A stretch of 64,000 nt of DNA from Tetragonia tetragonoides (Eukaryota; Streptophyta; Magnoliopsida; Caryophyllales; Aizoaceae): positions 16,280,001 to 16,344,000 of the forward strand of contig CM076146.1 in assembly GCA_038025085.1 (NCBI GenBank), written 5' to 3'. This document shows positions 22,626 to 33,600 of this stretch, piece by piece (position 1 is the stretch's first letter; the number at the start of each line of letters is the position of its first letter). The translations under genes were made by a program, and so were the position numbers. Under the pieces are notes generated by a model. That model was not told the DNA's origin. It made no database searches and saw nothing but the letters and a program-made list of their open reading frames with translations.

Positions 22626-23728
22626 ATCATTATACCTATATATTAGAGGCATTTTCTGACAACATTGGAGGCGTCCACCTAAGCGAGCCATTGTAATAAA
22701 GTTTTAATATAAATATAAAATAGAAATATATGTTTTGGTATATAATATATATACTAAAGTTGTACTTTCCTAAATCGTTAAAGAGTACACTATTAATTAG
22801 AGGTTTTCATATAGAATATATATACTAAAGTTGTACTTTCCTAAATCATTAAAGAGTAGACTATTAGATTTTAAAAAGCATATAACTTTACTTTCACCGT
22901 TTAAAAAATTAAATTTCTTACACCATTGGAATGAGTACGAAATTTCCTTTAAAATGATACTCATTTGTAGTATGTTCTATCGATTTACAACATAAGATGC
23001 GTCCACCTAAAAAGGTAATTAGTAATTAGCTTGACAAGCTGACACAACTAAAAAGTTGCAATGTAAAAATCAGAGAAAACATACGTATATTAGTTATAAA
23101 ATTTAAAAAGAAATCTCAAGATAAATTATAATAAAACGAGTATGTGTAGAATAAAGAAATAAACGATGAATCTAAAATGATTCTAGGTCCAATCTTTAAT
23201 AGGAAACTTTACCATTATCACATATAACTTTATAACTGTACGTAATATATTTATCCCCAAAGTTATCTTAGGGCTCCAATTTATGTTCCCTTCAACTTTA
23301 TAACTATTAATGTCCTCATTTCGGACCACAAATAAAATTACATTGGACTTTTTGTGTTTTTCAAGACAGTACTTTGACCGCATATAACACTGAAAAAATA
23401 AGCAAGCATTAAAGTATATTTTGCTATTCTAAGGTTTACGTCTGAAACTTCTTTTTTTTTGAAAAATAGTTTTGTATACATTAGACATTTAAACTGATTT
23501 TACCATAAAAAGAGGATCTTATCTTTGGAAGGTTAGTTGTACGCTTATATCAACATAAGAGCATTGGCGTACCAACATCAATCATATGATGACTTCCAAA
23601 GATATGGATTGAGGTTGGAATAAAAGAAGTGGTCCCACAAATATTTGAATAACTAGTCCCCTAAAAATTGAAAAACGGTAACATTGAATAGTCACGGAGA
23701 ATTGTGGCGTTGACGTCATTCTCGCGTG
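22626..23728. other. AT-rich spacer, no gene seen
   Basis: There is a short direct repeat, TATATACTAAAGTTGTACTT, near 22748 and 22820. No coding signal. Confidence 0.5.
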
Positions 23729-24368
23729 TAGGCTGCACAAGAATAGGTCTAGATCGGCTATTTAGATCGGACCTAATTAAACCGGGTCAGATCTAGACCG
23801 AATCTAATGAATTTGGTTAGGTCTACGACCCAACTTTTATAAAATTTCGATCTAGGTCCGGTTCGGTTTTTTTTTCGGTTTGGACCTGATTGGACCGAAA
23901 ACCTTTAAATTATAAAAAACATATATAAAAAAGTAGCTTTGTGGGGTTTGATGGACCGAAAGCTTTCTAATTATGAAAAAAATATAAAAAAGTGGTTTTG
24001 TGGGCTTGGTGAGTCGAAAACTTTTGAATTTTTGATTTTTTTTTAATTCGATCTTGCATTGCTTAAACATATTAAGGTTTGTTTGGATTTTTATTGTGTG
24101 TTTCTTTTTTTGTGTTGTTTACTTGCTTGGAATTGAATATTATTTGGGCAATTTTTTTATGAATAATATTAAAAATCGTATTGGAGCTCAAAACAATTCA
24201 GGTCCATTAGGTCCATTCAGGTTCGGTCCAGGTTTTTCAGGTTCGGTTAGGTCAAAGACCTATTGTAGTTAGGTTAGGTCCTCGGTCCACCAATTGACTA
24301 AATTTAGGTTCGGTCCAATTTAGATTCGGTCCGATTTGGTTAGGTTGTGAACCTATGTGCAGCCCTAC
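23729..24368. mobile_element. hAT element, non-autonomous, 640 bases
   Basis: The left end TAGGCTGCACA and the right end TGTGCAGCCCTA are inverted repeats differing by one base. The 8-base duplications CTCGCGTG and CTCGCATG flank it with one mismatch. The interior repeats GGTTCGGTCC and GGTTAGGTC motifs. It lies about 270 bases upstream of the DUF3326 start codon. Confidence 0.88.
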
Positions 24369-24637
24369 TCGCATGCCCGTGTCACAGCTTTGTCTGGGCC
24401 TGGGTCCAGCCGAATGACAATAAAACAATTTCCAATAGTACAATAGTCTAGGTACATCTAATACCATGGGCCAAAATCCAGTTGAATAGTGCACATTATT
24501 TTATCCAGCTTACCTCAATAACCCAACACCGAACCCACTCCAAAGAACAATTGCCCTTCAAAAATGTGAGCGAAATCAGTGAATCCTTCAAAAACTCCAA
24601 ATACTATTTCAAAAAAATCCTCAACCCAGGAACAAAA

Positions 24638-27600
24638 ATGGCGCTTCAACAATTTCACGTTCATCCCATCCATAAAATCACTCAAATTCCGTCCACTTTC
24701 CAACAATACAACTTCAACAACATTCCCAAATTTCCACATCCCTTAAATGTTCGAACATCATTTTCCTGCACCAATTCTTGTCTCTCTAGCAAGGTCAGCA
24801 AACCCAAAATTACGTTATCACTAAATTCATTTCATTGTCTTTTTTATTTATAATTAATTGATTAATTATGTATGAAATTTGATGAGAATTTTCAATTTTT
24901 TCAGTATAAGAGACCGTATACAAGTGTGATGATAGTTCCAACAGGAGTTGAGCTGCCATTGGTGGTTTTGCTGGTGATGCTTTGCCTGTTGCTCGTGCTC
25001 TTGCCTCTGTTGTCGATTGCCTCATTTGTCACCCCAATGTATTCTCTCTCTCTGACTCTCTCTCCTCTTTCTTTCTCTTTTCTGTGTGTGTTATGTTCTT
25101 GGTTAATTTTGGTCCGTAGTTCTGGAGTTCTGGTTCTGGATTTGGTCAGGTGTTTTTTTTGGCATTTAATTTACTTGCAAGGCTATTTTTGTCATTTGCA
25201 ATATTATATGACTAAGAATACTAAGATAAAGACAACCAATATGTGGCCTTTGCCTATGTTTCTAATTGGGCCGGCACTCATTACCTGGGCTTAACTCCGA
25301 TACGATAATATTTTCATCTTTTGTGCCAAAGTAAGTGAGACCGACTCACCGAAAAATGGGTGCACTATTTAGTCATGTAGGGGTTACTTATTATGAGTAG
25401 TGACCAAAAAAGTGCGACCGACTCATAGAAAAAATGGGTGCACTATTTAGTTATATAGGGGTCACTTATTTTGAGCAGTGTCCTTGTTTCACTTCAAAGT
25501 GGCATCTTAATTTTACCTTACTATTAAAACACAGTGCGACTCTCCTATGACTTGCCATGTGGCACATTCAAGATTGACACGTGAGATGACACGTCAGCCC
25601 CAAATTCGTAAGGTAATGCCACGTAAGCCGCCACGTAAGCCGCCCATACAAGTGTGCAAAATATTTATTTGACTTAATAAATACAAAACGACATAATTAT
25701 TATCTTATTGTTCAAGTTATTGATGCGTATTTTTTTGGGATTTTCGGTTTTATGAACAAAACAATAAAAGATAAACAAGATGACTCCTCTCTAAAGTCGC
25801 AACACCAAGAGAAATTAATCTTGGGCGTCTCTCCAACCTCGCAAGATCAAAAAAACAAAGAAAACTCGCAAGTCCCCTCAAAGAAGCTCACTTCTCAAAT
25901 TTTAATTGAATAACTCAATCACTCATAAACATCATCTCTTCAAAATAAAAGACTACAAGCCCTTTTTATAGGGAAAACTAAACCTAGCTTGCATAAAACG
26001 AAACTAACTAGAACTAGGAAACTTTCCAAAGTCCTAACCTAACTAGAATTAGGAAACTGAATTGAAATCTACTTAAAACTCCTAATTAATTAATTCTGAA
26101 AAATTAAATATTCCTAAAAACAAATAGTAGAATTCTAACAAAATAAGAAAACTAAATTAAATAACCAAGTGATTGATGCTCATATGCATCAAACTCTCCC
26201 TCTTAAAAAGATTCGTCCTCGAATCTTGAGGTCTTGTTTAAAGTAAAACAAGCAACCACCGGGATCAAATACGAGCCTCTTGAATCCACCATGCGTATTC
26301 GAATTTCACATTTTAGAGAATTCACTTCCAGCGCGTGAGCTCCCTTGATGTTTTCTTTGCAATTCATGTTGCTCTATAGCCTCTCCTTGATCAAATAAGG
26401 AGCACTTCCTTTTCTTTGCAGCAATACAACCACCGCGTCCATGGAGTTCTACTTGAATCTGATTTAGAAGTTGTTGTCTTGAGTTAGAACCCTCCAAAAG
26501 TTTATCGATCGGATCTTGCCAATAAGATGAACAAAAGTTCCAATCTTTTTGTTCCAGATCTTGATCTTTCTTGAAAAATAGTGGCTCGACCTCCCTTTGT
26601 TGCGCTATATCCCTCCTCTCATCTTCAAAAACTTCATCATCATCAATACACTCATCGAATATTGGAGGTTGATTTGGATCAAGATTCAAATCAAGTTGCT
26701 CTAGATCTTGTAGTTCCTTCTCTTGTAAACTTTCAACATGAAGATTTTCACATAATACACCAAGATCAAACTTTGCATCTTCTTTGGGAATCAAGATCTC
26801 TTCTTTTTCTATCTCTTCATGTGGTAGAGTTTCTTGTTTTCTTCTTTCAAGTTCATCCCTTAATAATTGCGTTAGATCGGTAAGAAGTCCGGGAAAATAA
26901 TCTTGTAACCTTGGCTCGAAAGCTTTCATTACTTGCTCACTAACTTTTAATGATAGTTGGCGGGACATACTCCAATCTTGCCTCATCTCTTCTTCAAAGC
27001 ATGGTTAATAATTCAAATCGGTTTAAAATAATCTTATCAGAAAATATACAACCTCCTGTAAACAGTGGTAAACGATCTTTTTTTTTTGCGAAAATAGGGT
27101 GAGGCTAGTAAGCTAAAGCTTAACTAGTCTTGTTCAGAACGTCGTTTACCCTTGAAAACAAGTACTAACTTGAACAGATCTGACAACAAAATTCTGACAA
27201 ACAGTATTGTATGCGGAACCTGGCTCTGATACCAAATTGATGCGTATTTTTTTTGGGATTTTCGGTTTTATGAACAAAACAATAAAAGATAAACAAGATG
27301 ACTCCTCTCTAAAGTCGCAACACCAAGAGAAATTAATCTTGGGCGTCTCTCCAACCCCGCAAGATTAAAGAAACAAAGAAAACTCGCAAGTCCCCTCAAA
27401 GAAGCTCACTTCTCAAATTCTAATTGAATAACTCAATCACTCATCAACATCATCTCTTCAAAATAAAAGACTACAAGCCCTTTTTATAGGGAAAACTAAA
27501 CCTAGCTTGCATAAAAAGAAACTAACTAGAACTAGGAAACTTTCCAAAGTCCTAACCTAACTAGAATTAGGAAACTGAATTGAAATCTACTTAAAACTCC

Positions 27601-30600
27601 TAATTAATTAATTCTGAAAAATTAAATATTCCTAAAAACAAATAGTAGAATTCTAACAAAATAAGAAAACTAAATTATATAACCAAGTGATTGATGCTCA
27701 TATGCATCAGTTATAAAATTAAATAACTTTTGTTACGCAACTATAAAAATTATAATTCTTACTTCATTGGATCAGGTTCGGAAAATCCTTCAAAATGAGA
27801 TACGTATGTCCTACATAGCTTACTTAATTACAAAACAGTGTAGCCCTATAGATACTTCAAAATGAGATACGTTTCTCCTATAGATAATTGAGTATCAAAA
27901 CTTATTCAAGTAGAACTTTTACTTACTTTATTTTAAAAAAAAAGACAGAAGAGTAAGACCCTAATCACATAATATTAAGACTATGGAATTAGTTTAGTTA
28001 CTCCTTAATTAAGGACTCTAGTATTTTCCATAGTCTAGATATAAATCATTTCCATATTTAATTCAGTCTTCTAGTATAACATGTATTAGGATTCTATATC
28101 TCCATATTCAATTCAGTCTCCTAGTATAACATGTATTAGAATTCTCTTGTGTTATAAATAGCTTTGCTATTCATCAATAAAGTTAAGAAATAACGGTTCA
28201 CAATCATAAACTTAACATGGTATCAAAGCCATCCTGAGGACCTAACCACAAGCTTCCGCTTCGCCGGTGGCGGGCACTTATTTGTCCGTCACCGGACAAA
28301 CCTCAAACATACCATACCTCTTAACCTTTCTTATCAATCCTCAACACTTCAAAACTTCAATTACACGTACAACTAACAAATATTTTCCAACATCATCAAT
28401 TCATCATCTCCATCAATAATAATGGAAACCATGAAGATCAACAACAACCATAACAACAATCCCATAGAAATCAAGATTTCATCAGCCGAAGCTCTTAAAC
28501 TACCCCCAAGCTATTATGATGAACGAGAACTTGCATGAAGCGCCAAGCGGTTTTCGGAAGATAGCGGAGCTACTGCCCGTTTTGCAGCATTAGATAAATA
28601 AATATAAAAAAAAAAGGTGTTCATGTGATGTACAAGATCACCTTCATAATGATAATGAATATTATCGACGACCATGGATGGCGCCGATTAAAGTATTGGA
28701 GGTAGCAACAAGAAGTTGAATTCTCCCTACTTGATGATATGTGAAGATTCGACGGATAGATCGAGTACTCACCGACGAATAAATTGTGAAGACTCAACGT
28801 GTAGATCGAGGACTCACCAAAGACAAAGACATTACGTATTGAATAATTGTTCCAATCGTAGCGTTCGTGATGATCCTTTACAACAGTTCTCCTATCTTGC
28901 ATCCAAGTTGTGTATTCGAAAATCTCATGCTACAACTTGAGGGGGAGTATTAAGACTATGGAATTAGTTTAGTTATTCCTTAATTAAGGACTCTAGTATT
29001 TTCCATAGTCTAGATATAAATCGTTTCCATATTCAATTCAGTCTCCTAGTATAACATGTATTAGGATTCTATATCTCCATATTCAATTCAGTCTCCTAGT
29101 ATAACATGTATTAGGATTCTCTTGTGTTATAAATAGCTTTGCTATTCATCAATAATGTTAAGAAATAGCGGTTCACAATCATAGACTTAACATGGTATAA
29201 GACACCTATTATAACACCTAAAAGAATAGACAACATATTAAAAGTAAAAAGTAACCCGGAGCATCGCCCGGGGACCAAAACTAGTGTCTCACCGAAATAC
29301 GATAAGACCGGGTCATACATGTTTTTGTGTTTGTGCTAATAGAAGGATAACATGATAATGTCCGTTTTTGTAGGGGATACTATTATGTTAATGTCTAACA
29401 ATAGCAAGAAAAGAAATGCTCATCTCATAAAATATCAATACTCTTAGGTTGATATTGCTTAGAAGTTAGAATTAAAGTTCACACAAATGAGCGGTAGCTG
29501 TTTTAGGGTTTTCTTGATTTAGGCTATAACAGTAGTTATTGTATAGACAGTCATAATTATGTATGGTATGATTTTAGGAGCGTGACTACTTTTATGAACA
29601 TATTAACATAGTGACAATGACTATAATATCAAAATTGGCGGGAGTATTTCAATCAAGTTTATGTATGTGAGTTGAGTTACAATTGGAACGACATACCAAC
29701 ATTTTTAGAACAAACAACATTTGTTGTTTTGAAAAGGAAAACCATTTACATGTTATCTAACTATTTTATGTTACTGAAAGAAAGGAGTAAGAGTGCGGAA
29801 CTACTGCTCAAATTTTAGACCAAGTCCAATTTCAGGTGTATATGAGATACTTTGATACAAACACTAAAGTATGTCTTTTGATTAGCATTTGAGTTTGCAA
29901 TTTTTTTTATAGGGAGAATAATTGGGGAGTGTTTTGTATAGGGTAAAGTGCTCAAATGCTGGGATGGTAATGAGGCAGATTATTTGGGGTGTTAGGGTAT
30001 GCCCTTCCCTTATAATTACATATTACTTCCCAAAGTCGATGTATCCAATGAGCTGACCCTAAAACGCAAAATATTACTTATTTTGTGTTACCAAATGGCA
30101 AAGCTGGTTGTATCACTTGTGGAATTACTCTTTTTCTATTAGTAAGATATTGATATATGGAAAATATTGTTAGTGTCTTTTCTTGTAGATGTCAACTAAT
30201 TTAGTTTGTGAAGTGGCTTTACCAAAAGCTTGGTCCAAACCTGTTTGCATCTTATGTGGGAAAAGAATAAGTATTCTGGAATAATTTTAGGTTTGTCAAA
30301 AAGATGGATTAAAATTAGCTTTCACTAGCCTTGAGCTTTAATGAGACATCTTCCCAATAGTTTTGTGAGCTTACTAAGATAGTAAGATGGACATGATAAC
30401 GTCAAGAAGCGTGCGGTACAAGTACTTCTTGATGTGCTAGGGTCCTAATCCATTGTCAGAGTAATGAAGTCAGAAGTAGTTTGCTCCTAGAAGGTCAGGA
30501 ACTTAAGTTGCTCGAAGGTTTAGTTATTTACTTGCAGCATAGTTGCATACTTGAATAAGAGTTCTATCCACGATTTCCCGATATTCATACTCCCAATGAG

Positions 30601-33600
30601 CTTTTTAACCACTATTGACACAGCCGAATGATTAGTTTCATGTGCAGAAAGCCAGCAATGGCCCTTGGCTATTTAGGCACCCATGCACAAATGCCCCTTC
30701 TGTTATTCTTATTAGTATAGTGGATGCTTATCATGTAATTATTGCTTCTGGTTGGTAACATAGTTGTTTATCTTATTGTCGAAACATAATTTGACAGGTT
30801 CTGAATGCAGCCATGCTATATTTGTCTGTACCAAACACAATGTATGTTGAAGGTTATGCACTGGACCGATTTGCTGAAGGCTTATGGGCACTTAAACCAG
30901 TTCACCAAAATAGGGTTTGCGTCTAAACCCTTAAGTCTATAATGTTTCATTTGTCGATGTTTTAGAAACTGTATGGCATCAGAACAGAGTATTCTTGACT
31001 GTATACAATTGGTTTGTCTTGCAGCAAGTATATTTATGCTGATTTTGGGATGTGAAATCAGGTGTGACTGGTTCTTGATGCTGCAATTGAGTCAGAGCTC
31101 CGTATGCGCCATTTGCAGGTTGCTGATGCAGTACGAGCTTCACTTGGATTGCCTATTCTGGAATATACAGTGACTGATAGAAGTCTAGAGGTATGCGAAG
31201 TAAAAGAAGGAATGCTTCCATCATCTGAAAGAACCGTGGCTCATTCCAGAGTGACTTGAGATAGGAAATGAGGGTAGGGTGGAATAGGTAAATCACACTT
31301 CTGCAATTGGCACAATCAAAAGAAGTTTTGTCCATTTGCTACACTGGGTGGCTTTCACAGCTTTTCCCATATCCTTTTAGTGACTGATGACTACTGTTTT
31401 GTCAAGTTTAGCTCTTACAGAACTGACCTCTTTGCTTGGTGTTTTGGTTTTTTTGGACACCATTCATCCTGATTTCACTGGTGATTCTCGCGTTTGGGTT
31501 GGAGACATCTCAGGGGTTTTCTATTGCAAATCCTTCTTACACCACCGTAGCCTCCCCTCACACAACCCCCCATTTCCTTTAGCGAAATTTATTTGGAAGT
31601 CAAAGGCTCCCCTTAAAGTGCGCGAGTTTGTGTGGACTATGGCACTGGGTAAGGTGAGCGCTCATGATATGGTTTAGTGGAGGAGGCCTGGATGGTTACT
31701 TGTCTCCATATGTGTGTGTGCTCTGTAATAAGGCTTGCGAGACTTGTTTGCACTTGTTCTTGCATTGTCATTTTGCAGTCACTTTGGAGACGACTGTTAA
31801 GTATTAGGGTGGAATGCTTCATTTGCCCTCCCACTATCACTCAGCTCATTCAAGCTGGGAGTTTTGGCCTAGGAAGGGGAAAGGAGAATAGGATTCTGTG
31901 TATTCTTTGTTATCTTTTGGTGTGTGTGTGGCTGGAACGGAATTCCCGGATGTTTGATGTAGCCTCCAAGCCTCTCGGCTTTGTCTGGGATCGGGTGGAT
32001 TATTTTGGCTTCTCTTTGGGCCAAGGCTTCTGGGGCCTTTAGACGGGTGCCCCTCACTTACATGCAATGTCACTGGGGAGATTTGTAGTTTTGGTTTTTC
32101 TTTTGAGCACCACTTGTCCAATTGTCCTCCTGTTGTATTTGCTTACCCTCTTCAGATTTAATAAAACTTCTCTTTTATAAGAAAGCCCAAGTTAAATCAC
32201 GCAAATAAACTTTTGTAGAGCTCATTGTTGAGTAACACCATATGTATTGTGGGACAAATTAAATTTTAAGGGCATGATCTTACACAATGTCATCAGAGCA
32301 TAATATGAGTGAGACAGTTCAAATTTTATCTTATTCAGAGGCTTCTCACTCATCTTCGCTTTGGTCTTTTCATCATCTCCACTGCATGCTTTGTTTGTAT
32401 TCTCCCCACTTTTAACTCACCAAAAGTTGAGGATATATCATTTGACAGATGTTACTTATGCTCAACATGATATTTCCCTTCCAGCAGAATGAATTGGTTT
32501 CATTTTGCTATTCTTCACCACCAATCATGGAGGCATTGCCAGTTTCCTCTATCTCTATTCCTTAAATTGTTCGTGACTTATACTGTGTTATATCCTGTGG
32601 TGTAAATGTGAAGATACACTAGGTGTGTCATATAGGTTGAAAAGTGGATCAATCCGCAGACTGGGCAGTCAACTGGGAGAATTAAGCATCCTGATTCACT
32701 GCTGCGAGCTGTACAGAGTTTAATAGATCGTGCGCAAGTGAATGCTGTTGCTGTTGTTGGTCGTTTTCCAGATGATGATGAAGACAGCATGAATGATTAT
32801 CGTCAAGGAATCGTATGCACTCATAACCCACCTCCTAACTCGCCTTTGCGATTGCGCCGATAAACGGGAATTGATTGTAGATTATTCTGCTGTTTATTAG
32901 AATCTGAGGACCTCCTACACTTTACCAATGCCTTTCTCAAGGGTCAAACCTTGTCAAAACAAGTTGGGTGAAAAAGAACATCAAGTAGCCTACTTTTTTT
33001 TTTATTTTAGTTGCTTTGACATCTAGTATCATATTATACCTTGGCTTTTCCATTGTCCACTTGCTGCTTTGCTTTGAAATCTAGTATCAGAAAATTAAAT
33101 AATTCAGCTTTCCATTGTCCATTCTCTCAATTGCATTGAAATCTAGTATCCGACTATCCTCAGCTTCTCCATTGTTGATTTTCTAGACGTAGTTTCATAC
33201 ATGTAAATTGTAATGATGTGCTCAAGATGTCATAGCTTTTATAGGATTTTTTTTGGAACATGCGCATCTCATGAAACAACAACCTGTGTACATGATGGCC
33301 TGCATTGGTTTTTTTTATTCGTTTACTAGTAGCATATCCTGGGACTTGTAGCATTTACTTGTGTTTTCTAAAACAAGCCTGTTGCATTTTCTTTTTTTTT
33401 TTTTTTTTCTTTTTTTTTTTTTTTTTGATCAGAGCTGTTGCATTTTCACATATCTAATTAGCATCTCTATATTGTCTAGGGAGTTGATACATTGGCAGGA
33501 TTGGAGGCTATTATAAGCCATCTAGTTGTTAAGGAGTTCCAAATTCCTTGTGCACATGCTCCGGCCCTATTACCTGTTCCTTTGAGCCAAGCACTCTCTC

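Larger units (their letters stand above)
25721..27709 (-). mobile_element. Compact LTR retrotransposon with a single ORF
   Basis: Nearly identical LTRs (25721-26191 and 27238-27709) with TGATGC...GCATCA ends are flanked by the 5-base duplication GTTAT (25716-25720, 27710-27714). On the minus strand a primer-binding site TTTGGTATCAGAGCC adjoins the 5' LTR at 27238, and a polypurine tract AAGAGGGAGAGTT precedes the 3' LTR. The internal region is only about 1.05 kb and has one ORF, with no protease, integrase or reverse transcriptase. Confidence 0.9.
27973..29192 (+). mobile_element. Small non-autonomous Copia-type LTR element
   Basis: Two direct repeats of about 245 bases (27973-28217 and 28948-29192) start TATTAAGACTATGG and end ACTTAACA. 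A primer-binding site TGGTATCAAAGCC follows the first, and the polypurine tract TTGAGGGGGAG precedes the second. The 730-base interior starts like a Copia gag leader (ATG near 28421) but soon loses its frame, and no pol domain is present. The flanking bases do not form a clear duplication. It sits in the same Helitron as the compact element. Confidence 0.8.
25517..29285 (+). mobile_element. Helitron carrying two nested LTR elements
   Basis: The right end is CCCGG-loop-CCGGG followed by ACCAAAACTAGT, the classical hairpin plus CTAGT. The left end near TTACTATTAAAACACAG resembles Helitron 5' termini, although the first bases are not the canonical TC. Removing the LTR elements at 25721-27709 and 27973-29192 leaves about 560 bases, so it is non-autonomous. 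It lies in intron 2 of the DUF3326 gene. Confidence 0.55.

Noticed and set aside
26581..26883. Plus-strand frame opposite the 226-residue ORF
   Set aside because: Mirror of the minus-strand ORF, which fits the element's primer-site orientation.
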